A DNA stretch of 64,000 nucleotides from Nematostella vectensis (Eukaryota > Cnidaria > Anthozoa > Actiniaria > Edwardsiidae). Of this stretch, positions 35,090-47,792 are shown one piece after another. The notes under the pieces were generated by a model that was given only the letters and a program-made list of their open reading frames with translations, searched no databases and was not told the origin of the DNA. Position numbers and translations under genes: made by a program. The stretch lies in the NCBI RefSeq assembly GCF_932526225.1, contig NC_064039.1, positions 17,966,586-18,030,585 of the forward strand. Direction: 5' to 3'. How positions within the stretch are numbered: the first letter of the stretch is position 1; each line of letters starts with the position of its first letter.

Positions 35090-36208
35090 GCCGGGGAATG
35101 TCAGGGTTCGAATGATACCATTTTCGGCTCATTTGGACAAGTTATAAGAATTTTGGTTTTTTGAAGTTTTTAGATTTTGGGCCTTTTTTGGACCTTGTTT
35201 GAACACTGAAAAACTCAAACTCCTCCAATCTTAACGTGCATAGATTCATTCGAAAGCCCTGGAAAAACCATATAGGCGCTCTGCAGTTTGTTTTCCACCA
35301 AAGTCAATATTTGCCAAAATATATTTGGTAGAATGTGCAATTTGAACCATTTTTAACCCCCAAAAAGTCGTACTTGCAAAATCGTTTCTGGAGATTTCTT
35401 TCTCTTATGATATAGAGATGCGCATGGACACTAAGCTCTTACATCAAAGTCATGTTTGCTGCTTATTCTTGGCTCGTGGGAATTTTTTGAATATCGAAAG
35501 AAATCGTCGGCATAGAAAAATTTTTGAGTAGTTTGCAAAAAAAAAGTCTAAACTTCAATCTTCGTCCTGAATCTTTCTTAGTTAGTGTCTACTAGCATAG
35601 TTGGACCTTCCCCGTGACTTTGAGCAGGCTACGACTAACTTCAGAAATGCTCATATTCTACCTTGGACCACTTTTGGACCTTGTTTGACAACTGAAAAAC
35701 TCAAACTCATCCAATCTTAACGTGCATAAGCTCATTCGAAAGCTCTTGAAAAACCATATAGGCGCTAATCAGTTTGTTGTCCTCCAAAGTCAATATTTGC
35801 AAAGTTTTTCTAGGGAGAAGGTGCAATTTGGCCTTTTTTCCGGCCTTTTTTAACAGCTTTACTTTGAAGCTATGCTTTTGATTTTCTAACCTTTACTAAG
35901 TGCTGATACTTTCTTCATGCTGACCAAGTTTGAGATCAATCGGACCTAATTCCTAGTCCCCAGGCCCTACTCAAAATGTCTCTGAAGGTAGGGAAAAAGA
36001 TTAGCGGCTTTTGTCAATTCTTGATCGATTCGAAATCTGATTGCAGGGCTAGATAGCCCTTTATGAGTACATAGATCTTACCGAGTTTGAGAATTTTAGC
36101 TCAAGTATATAGACCCGAAAAGTTGTCCCCTACCTTCCGGGACACAGTTTTTTGGGAAAAAATTTCTGCGCATGCGCACTTATGAAAAAACCGAATAGCG
36201 CAACACAC
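35090..36208. repeat. Unit, class i'
   Basis: Beta at 35206-35691 with TATATTTGGTAGAATGTGC, GGCATAGAAA and TTTGAGTAG. AAGTTATAAG in the head and CGGACCTAATTCC in alpha mark the i' lineage. GCGCTAATCAG is private. Confidence 0.9.
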
Positions 36209-36835
36209 GCCGGGGAATGTCGGGGTTCGAATGATACCATTTTCGGCTCATTTGGACAAGTATTAAGAAGTTTGGTTTTTTGAAGTTTTTAGATTTTGGA
36301 CCTTGTTTGAACACTGAAAAACTCAAACTCATCCAATCTTAACGTGCATAAGCTCATTCGAAAGCTCTTGAAAAACCATATAGGCGCTAGGCAGTTTGTT
36401 GTCCTCCAAAGTCAATATTTGCAAAGTTTTTCTAGGGAAAAGGTGCAATTTGGCCTTTTTTCCGGCCTTTTTTAACAGCTTTACTTTGAAGCTATGCTTT
36501 TGATTTTCTAACTTTATCTTTACTAAGTGCTGATACTTTCGTCATGCTGACCAAGTTTGAGATCAATCGGACTTAATTCCTAGTCCCCAGGCCCTACTCA
36601 AAATGTCTCTGAAGGTAGGGAAAAAGATTAGCGGCTTTTGTCAATTCTTGATCGATTCGAAATCTGATTGCAGGGTTAGATAGCCCTTTATGAGTACATA
36701 GATCTTACCGAGTTTGAGAATTTTAGCTCAAGTATATAGACCCGAAAAGTTGTCCCCTACCTTCCGGGACACAGTTTTTTTGGAAAAAATTTCTGCGCAT
36801 GCGCACTTATGAAAAAAACGAATAGCGCAACACAC
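36209..36835. repeat. Hybrid unit j/a, beta deleted
   Basis: Head is j (TGTCGGGGTTC, AAGTTTGG). From C onward it is the second C and tail of class a (AAGCTCATTCG, TAACTTTATCTTTACT). 105+522 = 627 bp fits a crossover of j C with the second C of an a unit. Private AGGGAAAAGG. Confidence 0.85.
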
Positions 36836-37457
36836 GCCGGGGAATGTCAGGGTTTGAATGATACCATTTTCGGCTCATTTGGACAAGTATTAAGAAGTTT
36901 TGTTTTTGGAAGTTTTTAGATTTTGGACCTTGTTTGAACACTGAAAAACTCAAACTCATCCAATCTTAACGTGCATAGGCTGATTCGAAAGCTCTTGAAA
37001 AACCATATAGGCGCTAGGCAGTTTGTTGTCCTCCAAAGTCAATATTTGCAAAGTTTTTCTAGGGAGAATGTGCAATTTGGCCTTTCTTCCGGCCTTTTTT
37101 AACAGCTTTACTTTGAAGCTATGCTTTTGATTTTCTAACCTTTACTAAGTGCTGATACTTTCTTCATGCTGACCAAGTTTGAGATCAATCGGACTCAATT
37201 CCTAGTCCCCAGGCCCTACTCAAAATGTCCCGGAAGTTAGGGAAAAAGATTAGCGGCTTTTGTCAATTCTTGATCGATTCGATATCTGATTGCAGGGTTA
37301 GATAGCCCTTTATGAGTACAAAGATATTGCCGAGTTTGAGAATTTTAGCTCAAGTGTATAGACCCGAAAAGTTGTCCCCTACCCTCCGGGACACAGTTTT
37401 TTTGGAAAAAAATTCTGCGCATGCGCACTTATGAAAAATCCGATTAGCGCAACACAC
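36836..37457. repeat. Unit, class h'
   Basis: No beta. Duplicate of 34468 by GGTTTGAATG, GAAGTTAGGG and AAAATTCTGC. Private GGCCTTTCTTCC, CGGACTCAATTCC and CAAGTGTATAG. Confidence 0.9.
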
Positions 37458-38576
37458 GCCGGGGAATGTCAGGGTTCGAATGATACCATTTTCGGCTCAT
37501 TTGGACAAGTTATAAGAATTTTGGTTTTTTGAAGTTTTTAGATTTTGGGCCTTTTTTGGACCTTGTTTGAACACTGAAAAACTCAAACTCCTCCAATCTT
37601 AACGTGCATAGATTCATTCGAAAGCCCTGGAAAAACCATATAGGCGCTCTGCAGTTTGTTTTCCACCAAAGTCAATATTTGCCAAAATATATTTGGTAGA
37701 ATGTGCAATTTGAACCATTTTTAACCCCCAAAAAGTCGTACTTGCAAAATCGTTTCTGGAGATTTCTTTCTCTTATGATATAGAGATGCGCATGGACACT
37801 AAGCTCTTACATCAAAGTCATGTTTGCTGCTTATTCTTGGCTCGTGGGAATTTTTTGAATATCGAAAGAAATCGTCGGCATAGAAAAATTTTTGAGTAGT
37901 TTGCAAAAAAAAAGTCTAAACTTCAATCTTCGTCCTGAATCTTTCTTAGTTAGTGTCTACTAGCATAGTTGGACCTTCCCCGTGACTTTGAGCAGGCTAC
38001 GACTAACTTCAGAAATGCTCATATTCTACCTTGGACCACTTTTGGACCTTGTTTGACAACTGAAAAACTCAAACTCATCCAATCTTAACGTGCATAAGCT
38101 CATTCGAAAGCTCTTGAAAAACCATATAGGCGCTAGGCAGTTTGTTGTCCTCCAAAGTCAATATTTGCAAAGTTTTTCTAGGGAGAAGGTGCAATTTGGC
38201 CTTTTTTCCGGCCTTTTTTAACAGCTTTACTTTGAAGCTATGCTTTTGATTTTCTAACCTTTACTAAGTGCTGATACTTTCTTCATGCTGACCAAGTTTG
38301 AGATCAATCGGACCTAATTCCTAGTCCCCAGGCCCTACTCAAAATGTCTCTGAAGGTAGGGAAAAAGATTAGCGGCTTTTGTCAATTCTTGATCGATTCG
38401 AAATCTGATTGCAGGGCTAGATAGCCCTTTATGAGTACAAAGATATTGCCGAGTTTGAGAATTTTAGCTCAAGTATATAGACCCGAAAAGTTGTCCCCTA
38501 CCCTCCGGGACACAGTTTTTTTGGAAAAAAATTCTGCGCATGCGCACTTATGAAAAATCCGATTAGCGCAACACAC
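37458..38576. repeat. Hybrid unit i'/h'
   Basis: i' through beta (37574-38059) and alpha up to AGGGCTAG (C at 38417). From ACAAAG (A at 38440) onward it is h' (CCCTCCGGG, AAAATTCTGC, AAAAATCCG). The exchange falls within 38418-38439. Confidence 0.88.
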
Positions 38577-39695
38577 GCCGGGGAATGTCAGGGTTCGAAT
38601 GATACCATTTTCGGCTCATTTGGACAAGTTATAAGAATTTTGGTTTTTTGAAGTTTTTAGATTTTGGGCCTTTTTTGGACCTTGTTTGAACACTGAAAAA
38701 CTCAAACTCCTCCAATCTTAACGTGCATAGATTCATTCGAAAGCCCTGGAAAAACCATATAGGCGCTCTGCAGTTTGTTTTCCACCAAAGTCAATATTTG
38801 CCAAAATATATTTGGTAGAATGTGCAATTTGAACCATTTTTAACCCCCAAAAAGTCGTACTTGCAAAATCGTTTCTGGAGATTTCTTTCTCTTATGATAT
38901 AGAGATGCGCATGGACACTAAGCTCTTACATCAAAGTCATGTTTGCTGCTTATTCTTGGCTCGTGGGAATTTTTTGAATATCGAAAGAAATCGTCGGCAT
39001 AGAAAAATTTTTGAGTAGTTTGCAAAAAAAAAGTCTAAACTTCAATCTTCGTCCTGAATCTTTCTTAGTTAGTGTCTACTAGCATAGTTGGACCTTCCCC
39101 GTGACTTTGAGCAGGCTACGACTAACTTCAGAAATGCTCATATTCTACCTTGGACCACTTTTGGACCTTGTTTGACAACTGAAAAACTCAAACTCATCCA
39201 ATCTTAACGTGCATAAGCTCATTCGAAAGCTCTTGAAAAACCATATAGGCGCTAGGCAGTTTGTTGTCCTCCAAAGTCAATATTTGCAAAGTTTTTCTAG
39301 GGAGAAGGTGCAATTTGGCCTTTTTTCCGGCCTTTTTTAACAGCTTTACTTTGAAGCTATGCTTTTGATTTTCTAACCTTTACTAAGTGCTGATACTTTC
39401 TTCATGCTGACCAAGTTTGAGATCAATCGGACCTAATTCCTAGTCCCCAGGCCCTACTCAAAATGTCTCTGAAGGTAGGGAAAAAGATTAGCGGCTTTTG
39501 TCAATTCTTGATCGATTCGAAATCTGATTGCAGGGCTAGATAGCCCTTTATGAGTACATAGATCTTACCGAGTTTGAGAATTTTAGCTCAAGTATATAGA
39601 CCCGAAAAGTTGTCCCCTACCTTCCGGGACACAGTTTTTTGGGAAAAAATTTCTGCGCATGCGCACTTATGAAAAAACCGAATAGCGCAACACAC
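38577..39695. repeat. Unit, class i'
   Basis: Beta at 38693-39178. Has AAGTTATAAG and CGGACCTAATTCC, and the complete i' tail, so it is the parent form of 37458. Confidence 0.9.
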
Positions 39696-40318
39696 GCCGG
39701 GGAATGTCGGGGTTCGAATGATACCATTTTCGGCTCATTTGGACAAGTATTAAGAAGTTTGGTTTTTTGAAGTTTTTAGATTTTGGACCTTGTTTGAACA
39801 CTGAAAAACTCAAACTCATCCAATCTTAACGTGCATAGGCCCATTCGAAAGCTCTTGAAAAACCATATAGGCGCTAGGCAGTTTGTTGTCCTCCAAAGTC
39901 AATATTTGCAAAGTTTTTCTAGGGAGAAGGTGCAATTTGGCCTTTTTTCCGGCCTTTTTTTAACAGCTTTACTTTGAAGCTATGCTTTTGATTTTCTAAC
40001 CTTTACTAAGTGCTGATACTGTCTTCATGCTGACCAAGTTTGAGATCAATCGGACTCAATTCCTAGTCCCCAGGCCCTACTCAAAATGTCCCGGAAGGTA
40101 GGAAAAAAGATTAGCGGCTTTTGTCAATTCTTGATCGATTCGAAATCTGATTGCAGGGTTAGATAGCCCTTTATGAGTACATAGATATTGCCGAGTTTGA
40201 GAATTTTAGCTCAAGTATATAGACCCGAAAAGTTGTCCCCTACCCTCCGGGACACAGTTTTTTTAGAAAAAATTTCTGCGCATGCGCACTTATGAAAAAA
40301 CCGAATAGCGCAACACAC
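39696..40318. repeat. Unit, class j
   Basis: No beta; GCATAGGCCC form, one extra T (GGCCTTTTTTTAAC) gives 623 bp. CGGACTCAATTCC is shared with 36836. Confidence 0.88.
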
Positions 40319-41441
40319 GCCGGGGAATGTCAGGGTTCGAATGATACCATTTTCGGCTCATTTGGACAAGTATTAAGAATTTTGGTTTTTTGAAGTTTTT
40401 AGATTTTGGACCTTTTTAGGACATTATTTGAACACTGAAAAACTCAAACTCCTCCAATCTTAACGCGCATAGATTCATTCGAAAGCTCTGGAAAAACCAT
40501 ATAGGCGCTCTGCAGTTTGTTTTCCTCCAAAGTCAATATTTGCCAAAATATATTTGGTAGAATGTGCAATTTGAACCATTTTTAACCCCCAAAAAGTCGT
40601 ACTTGCAAAATCGTTTCTGGAGATTTCTTTCTCTTATGATATAGAGATGCGCATGGACACTAAGCTCTTACATCAAAGTCATGTTTGCTGCTTATTCTTG
40701 GCTCGTGGGAATTTTTTGAATATCGAAAGAAATCGTCGGCACAGAAAAATTTTTGGGAAGTTTGCAAAAAAAAGTCTAAACTTCAATCTTCGTCCTGAAT
40801 CTTTCTTAGTTAGTGTCTACTAGCATAGTTGGACCTTCCGCGTGACTTTGGGCAGGCTACGACTAACTTCAGAAATGCTCATATTCTACCTTGGACCACT
40901 TTTGGACCTTGTTGGACAACTGAAAAACTCAAACTCATCCAATCTTAACGTGCATAAGCTCATTCGAAAGCTCTTGAAAAACCATATAGGCGCTAGGCAG
41001 TTTGTTGTCCTCCAAAGTCAATATTTGCAAAGTTTTTCTAGGGAGAAGGTGCAATTTGGCCTTTTTTCCGGCCTTTTTTAACAGCTTTACTTTGAAGCTA
41101 TGCTTTTGATTTTCTAACTTTATCTTTACTAAATGCTGATACTTTCGTCATGCTGACCAAGTTTGAGATCAATCGGACTTAATTCTTAGTCCCCAGGCCC
41201 TACTCAAAATGTCTCTGAAGGTAGGGAAAAAGATTAGCGGCTTTTGTCAATTCTTGATCGATTCGAAATCTGATTGCAGGGTTAGATAGCCCTTTATGAG
41301 TACATAGATCTTACCGAGTTTGAGAATTTTAACTCAAGTATATAGACCCAAAAAGTTGTCCCCTACCTTCCGGGACACAGTTTTTTGGGAAAAAATTTCT
41401 GCGCATGCGCACTTATGAAAAAAACGAATAGCGCAACACAC
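40319..41441. repeat. Unit, class a
   Basis: Beta2 at 40435-40919. Private GGACATTATTTG, TTAACGCGCATAG, AATTCTTAGTCC, TTTTAACTCAAG and ACCCAAAAAG. Confidence 0.9.
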
Positions 41442-42063
41442 GCCGGGGAATGTCAGGGTTCGAATGATACCATTTTCGGCTCATTTGGACAAGTATTAAG
41501 AAGTTTTGTTTTTGGAAGTTTTTAGATTTTGGACCTTGTTTGAACACTGAAAAACTCAAACTCATCCAATCTTAACGTGCATAGGCTGATTCGAAAGCTC
41601 TTGAAAAACCATATAGGCGCTAGGCAGTTTGTTGTCCTCCAAAGTCAATATTTGCAAAGTTTTTCTAGGGAGAAGGTGCAATTTGGCCTTTTTTCCGGCC
41701 TTTTTTAACAGCTTTACTTTGAAGCTATGCTTTTGATTTTCTAACCTTTACTAAGTGCTGATACTTTCTTCATGCTGACCAAGTTTGAGATCAATCGGAC
41801 TTAATTCCTAGTCCCCAGGCCCTACTCAAAATGTCCCGGAAGGTAGGGAAAAAGATTAGCGGCTTTTGTCAATTCTTGATCGATTCGATATCTGATTGCA
41901 GGGTTAGATAGCCCTTTATGAGTACAAAGATATTGCCGAGTTTGAGAATTTTAGCTCAAGTATATAGACCCGAAAAGTTGTCCCCTACCCTCCGGGACAC
42001 AGTTTTTTTGGAAAAAATTTCTGCGCATGCGCACTTATGAAAAATCCGATTAGCGCAACACAC
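41442..42063. repeat. Unit, class h (variant)
   Basis: No beta. GGCTGATTCG and TTCGATATC as h, but GAAGGTGC and TGCTGACC as in other classes, so the middle has been converted or represents an older form. Confidence 0.85.
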
Positions 42064-44158
42064 GCCGGGGAATGTCAGGGTTCGAATGATACCATTTTCG
42101 GCTCATTTGGACAAGTATTAAGAATTTTGGTTTTTTGAAGTTTTTAGATTTTGGGCCTTTTTTGGACCTTGTTTGAACACTGAAAAACTCAAACTCCTCC
42201 AATCTTAACGTGCATAGATTCATTCGAAAGCCCTGGAAAAACCATATAGGCGCTCTGCAGTTTGTTTTCCACCAAAGTCAATATTTGCCAAAATATATTT
42301 GGTAGAATGTGCAATTTGAACCATTTTTAACCCCAAAAAAGTCGTACTTGCAAAATCGTTTCTGGAGATTTCTTTCTCTTATAATATAGAGATGCGCATG
42401 GACACTAAGCTCTTACATCAAAGTCATGTTTGCTGCTTATTCTTGGCTCGTGGGAATTTTTTGAATATCGAAAGAAATCGTCGGCACAGAAAAATTTTTG
42501 AGTAGTTTGCAAAAAAAAAGTCTAAACTTCAATCTTCGTCCTGAATCTTTCTTAGTTAGTGTCTACTAGCATAGTTGGACCTTCCGCGTGACTTTGAGCA
42601 GGCTACGACTAACTTCAGAAATGCTCATATTCTACCTTGGACCACTTTTGGACCTTGTTTGAGCACTGAAAAACTCAAACTCCTCCAATCTTAACGTGCA
42701 TAGATTCATTCGAAAGCCCTGGAAAAACCATATAGGCGCTCTGCAGTTTGTTTTCCACCAAAGTCAATATTTGCCAAAATATATTTGGTAGAATGTGCAA
42801 TTTGAACCATTTTTAACCCCCAACAAGTCGTACTTGCAAAATCGTTTCTGGAGATTTCTTTCTCTTATAATATAGAGATGCGCATGGACACTAAGCTCTT
42901 ACATCAAAGTCATGTTTGCTGCTTATTCTTGGCTCGTGGGAATTTTTTGAATATCGAAAGAAATCGTCGGCACAGAAAAATTTTTGAGTAGTTTGCAAAA
43001 AAAAAGTCTAAACTTCAATCTTCGTCCTGAATCTTTCTTAGTTAGTGTCTACTAGCATAGTTGGACCTTCCGCGTGACTTTGAGCAGGCTACGACTAACT
43101 TCAGAAATGCTCATATTCTACCTTGGACCACTTTTGGACCTTGTTTGAGCACTGAAAAACTCAAACTCCTCCAATCTTAACGTGCATAGATTCATTCGAA
43201 AGCTCTGGGAAAACCATATAGGCGCTCTGCAGTTTGTTTTCCTCCAAAGTCAATATTTGCCAAAATATATTTGGTAGAATGTGCAATTTGAACCATTTTT
43301 AACCCCCAAAAAGTCGTACTTGCAAAATCGTTTCTGGAGATTTCTTTCTCTTATGATATAGAGATGCGCATGGACACTAAGCTCTTACATCAAAGTCATG
43401 TTTGCTGCCTATTCTTGGCTCGTGGGAATTTTTTGAATATCGAAAGAAATCGTCGGCACAGAAAAATTTTTGGGAAGTTTTCAAAAAAAAGTCTAAACTT
43501 CAATCTTCGTCCTGAATCTTTCTTAGTTAGTGTCTACTAGCATAGTTGGACCTTCCGCGTGACTTTGGGCAGGCTACGACTAACTTCGGAAATGCTCATA
43601 TTCTACCTTGGACCACTTTTGGACCTTGTTGGACAACTGAAAAACTCAAACTCATCCAATCTTAACGTGCATAAGCTCATTCGAAAGCTCTTGAAAAACC
43701 ATATAGGCGCTAGGCAGTTTGTTGTCCTCCAAAGTCAATATTTGCAAAGTTTTTCTAGGGAGAAGGTGCAATTTGGCCTTTTTTCCGGCCTTTTTTAACA
43801 GCTTTACTTTGAAGCTATGCTTTTGATTTTCTAACTTTATCTTTACTAAATGCTGATACTTTTGTCATGCTGACCAAGTTTGAGATCAATCGGACTTAAT
43901 TCCTAGTCCCCAGGCCCTACTCAAAATGTCTCTGAAGGTAGGGAAAAAGATTAGCGGCTTTTGTCAATTCTTGATCGATTCGAAATCTGATTGCAGGGTT
44001 AGATAGCCCTTTATGAGTACATAGATCTTACCGAGTTTGAGAATTTTAGCTCAAGTATATAGACCCGAAAAGTTGTCCCCTACCTTCCTGGACACAGTTT
44101 TTTTGGAAAAAATTTCTGCGCATGCGCACTTATGAAAAAACCGAATAGCGCAACACAC
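42064..44158. repeat. Unit with three beta modules
   Basis: Longest unit: 116+486+486+485+522 = 2095 bp. Beta modules at 42180-42665, 42666-43151 and 43152-43636. The first two share the otherwise absent CTTATAATATAG, 486 bp apart, so the second is a copy of the first. The tail is a-type. Confidence 0.92.
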
Positions 44159-44780
44159 GCCGGGGAATGTCAGGGTTCGAATGATACCATTTTCGGCTCA
44201 TTTGGACAAGTATTAAGAAGTTTTGTTTTTGGAAGTTTTTAGATTTTGGACCTTGTTTGAACACTGAAAAACTCAAACTCATCCAATCTTAACGTGCATA
44301 GGCTGATTCGAAAGCTCTTGAAAAACCATATAGGCGCTAGGCAGTTTGTTGTCCTCCAAAGTCAATATTTGCAAAGTTTTTCTAGGGAGAATGTGCAATT
44401 TGGCCTTTTTTTCCGGCCTTTTTAACAGCTTTACTTTGAAGCTATGCTTTTGATTTTCTAACCTTTACTAAGTGCTGATACTTTCTTCATGACGACCAAG
44501 TTTGAGATCAATCGGACTTAATTCCTAGTCCCCAGGCCCTACTCAAAATGTCCCGGAAGGTAGGGAAAAAGATTAGCGGCTTTTGTCAATTCTTGATCGA
44601 TTCGATATCTGATTGCAGGGTTAGATAGCCCTTTATGAGTACAAAGATATTGCCGAGTTTGAGAATTTTAGCTCAAGTATATAGACCCGAAAAGTTGTCC
44701 CCTACCCTCCGGGACACAGTTTTTTTGGAAAAAATTTCTGCGCATGCGCACTTATGAAAAATCCGATTAGCGCAACACAC
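44159..44780. repeat. Unit, class h
   Basis: No beta. CAAAATGTCC with GATTCGAAAG; CATGACGACC is private. Confidence 0.88.
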
Positions 44781-45897
44781 GCCGGGGAATGTCAGGGTTC
44801 GAATGATACCATTTTCGGCTCATTTGGACAAGTATTAAAAATTTTGGTTTTTTGAAGTTTTTAGATTTTGGGCCTTTTTTGGACCTTGTTTGAACACTGA
44901 AAAACTCAAACTCCTCCAATCTTAACGTGCATAGATTCATTCGAAAGCCCTGGAAAAACCATATAGGCGCTCTGCAGTTTGTTTTCCACCAAAGTCAATA
45001 TTTGCCAAAATATTTTTGGTAGAATTTGCAATTTGGACCATTTTCAACCCCCAAAAAGTCGTACTTGCAAAATCGTTTCTGGAGATTTCTTTCGCTTATG
45101 ATATAGAGATGCGCATGGACACTAAGCTCATACATGAAAGTATTGTTTGCTGCTTATTTCTGGTTCGTGGGAATTTTTTGAAAATCGAAAGAAATCGTCG
45201 GCACAGAAAAATTTTTGGGAAGTTTGCAAAAAAAAGTCTAAACTTCAATCTTCGTCCTGAATCTTTCTTAGTTAGTGTCTACTAGCATAGTTGGACCTTC
45301 CCCGTGACTTTGGGCAGGCTACGACTAACTTCAGAAATGCTCATATTCTACCTTGGACCACTTTTGGACCTTGTTTGAGCACTGAAAAACTCAAACTCAT
45401 CCAATCTTAACGTGCATAGGCTCATTCGAAAGCTCTTGAAAAACCATATAGGCGCTAGGCAGTTTGTTGTCCTCCAAAGTCAATATTTGCAAAGTTTTTC
45501 TAGGGAGAATGTGCAATTTGGCCATTTTTCCGGCCTTTTTTAACAGCTTTAATTTGAAGCTAAGCTTTTGATTTTGTAACCTTTACTAATTGCTGATACG
45601 TTCTTCATGATGACCAAGTTTGAGATCAATCGGACTTAATGCCTAGTCCCCAGGCCCTACTCAAAATGTCCCGGAAGGTAGGAAAAAAGATAAGCGGCTT
45701 TTGTCAATTCTTGATCGATTCAAAATCTGATTGCAGGGTTAGATAGCCCTTTATGAGTACATAGATCTTACCGAGTTTGAGAATTTTAGCTCAAGTATAT
45801 AGACCCGAAAAGTTGTCCCCTACCCTCCGGGACACAGTTTCTTGGAAATAATTTCTGCGCATGCGTACTTATGAAAAAACCGAATAGCGCAACACAC
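44781..45897. repeat. Hybrid unit g/c
   Basis: Follows an h unit and starts like g (GGTTCGAATG, beta1 at 44897-45381 ending CTTGGACCAC, C at 45358). From GGCTCATTCG (45423) it is c (GGCCATTTTTCC, GAAGCTAAGC). The switch is within 45359-45422, spanning the end of beta and start of C. Confidence 0.85.
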
Positions 45898-46528
45898 GCC
45901 GGGGAATGTCAGGGTTCCAATGATACCATTTTCGGCTAATTTGGACAAGTATTAAGAATTTTGGTTTTTTGAAGTTTTTAGATTTTGGACCTTTTTTGGA
46001 CCTTGTTTGAGCACTGAAAAACTCAATATCATCCAATCTTAACGTGCATAGGCTCATTCGAAAGCTCCTGAAAAACCATATAGGCGCTAGGCAGTTTGTT
46101 GTCCTCCAAAGTCAGTATTTGCAAAGTTTTTCTAGGGAGAAGGTGCAATTTGGCCTTATTTCCGGCCTTTTTTAACAGCTTTACTTTGAAGCTATGCTTT
46201 TGATTTTCTAACCTTTACTAAGTGCTGATACTTTCTTCATGCTGACCAAGTTTGAGATCAATCGGACTTAATTCCTAGTCCCCAGGCCCTACTCAAAATG
46301 TCCCGGAAGGAAGGGAAAAAGATTACCGGCGTTTGTCAATTCTTGATCGATTCGAAATCTGATTGCAGGGTTAGATAGCCCTTTATTAGTATATATATCT
46401 TACCTAGTTTGAGAATTTTAGCTCAAGTATATAGACCCGAAAAGTTGTCCCCTACCCTCCGTGACACAGTTTTTTTTTTAAATTTCTGCGCTTGCGCACT
46501 TATGAAAAAACCGAATGGCGCAACACAC
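45898..46528. repeat. Unit, class d
   Basis: No beta, long head; marks as in 9200, with CTAAGTGC instead of CTAACTGC. Confidence 0.9.
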
Positions 46529-47171
46529 GCCGGGGAATGTCAGGGTTCGAATGATACCATTTTCGGCTCATTTGGAAAAGTATTAAGAATTTGGGTTTAT
46601 TGAAGTTTTTAGATTTTGGGCCTTTTTTGGACCTTGTTTGAACACTGAAAAAAAAAAAAAAAACTCATCCAATCTTAACGTGCATAGGCTCATTCGAAAG
46701 CTCCTGAAAAACCATATAGGCGCTAGGCAGTTTGTTGTCCTCCAAAGTCAATATTTGCAAAGTTTTTCTAAGGAGAAGGTGCAATTTGGCCTTTTTTCCG
46801 GCCTTTTTTAACAGCTTTACTTCGAAGCTATGCTTTTGATTTTCTAACTTTATCTTTACTAAATGCTGATACTTTCGTCATGCTGACCAAGTTTGAGATC
46901 AATCGGACTTAATTCCTAGTCCCCAGGCCCTACTCAAAATGTCTCTGAAGGTAGGGAAAAAGATTAGCGGCTTTTGTCAATTCTTGATCGATTCGAAATC
47001 TGATTGCAGGGTTAGATAGCCCTTTATGAGTACATAGATCTTACCGAGTTTGAGAATTTTAGCTCAAGTATATAGACCTGAAAAGTTGTCCCCTACCTTC
47101 CGTGACACAGTTTTTTTGGAAAAAATTTCTGCGCATGCGCACTTATGAAAAAAACGAATAGCGCAACACAC
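46529..47171. repeat. Unit, class e (poly-A)
   Basis: A run of 16 at 46648-46663, the longest. GATTTTGGGCC in the head and CTTCCGTGACAC are private among e units. Confidence 0.9.
46648..46663. repeat. Poly-A tract of class e, 16 A
   Basis: Same site, longest allele in the window. Confidence 0.9.
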
Positions 47172-47792
47172 GCCGGGGAATGTCAGGGTTCGAATGATAC
47201 CATTTTCGGCTCATTTGGACAAGTATTAAGAAGTTTTGTTTTTGGAAGTTTTTAGATTTTGGACCTTGTTTGAACACTGAAAAACTCAAACTCATCCAAT
47301 CTTAACGTGCATAGGCTGATTCGAAAGCTCTTGAAAAACCATATAGGCGCTAGGCAGTTTGTTGTCCTCCAAAGTCAATATTTGCAAAGTTTTTCTAGGG
47401 AGAATGTGCAATTTGGCCTTTTTTCCGGCCTTTTTAACAGCTTTACTTTGAAGCTATGCTTTTGATTTTCTAACCTTTACTAAGTGCTGATACTTTCTTC
47501 ATGCCGACCAAGTTTGAGATCAATCGGACTTAATTCCTAGTCCCCAGGCCCTACTCAAAATGTCCCGGAAGGTAGGGAAAAAGATTAGCGGCTTTTGTCA
47601 ATTCTTGATCGATTCGATATCTGATTGCAGGGTTAGATAGCCCTTTATGAGTACAAAGATATTGCCGAGTTTGAGAATTTTAGCTCAAGTATATAGACCC
47701 GAAAAGTTGTCCCCTACCCTCCGGGACACAGTTTTTTTGGAAAAAATTTCTGCACATGCGCACTTATGAAAAATCCGATTAGCGCAACACAC
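47172..47792. repeat. Unit, class f
   Basis: No beta; TGCACATGCGCA at the palindrome, as in 23661. Confidence 0.9.

Larger units (their letters stand above)
34468..36835. repeat. 2,368-bp segmental duplication (left copy)
   Basis: h', i' and the j/a hybrid (622+1119+627). The next copy begins at 36836 with the same h' and i' private variants. Confidence 0.85.
33345..40318. repeat. HOR copy 5 (rearranged: a h' i' j/a h' i'/h' i' j)
   Basis: Eight units, no b to g. It contains an h'-i' block copied twice and then i' copied again. Private variants shared by the copies (GGTTTGAATG, GAAGTTAGGG and AAAATTCTGC in h'; AAGTTATAAG in i') prove recent local duplication. Confidence 0.85.
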
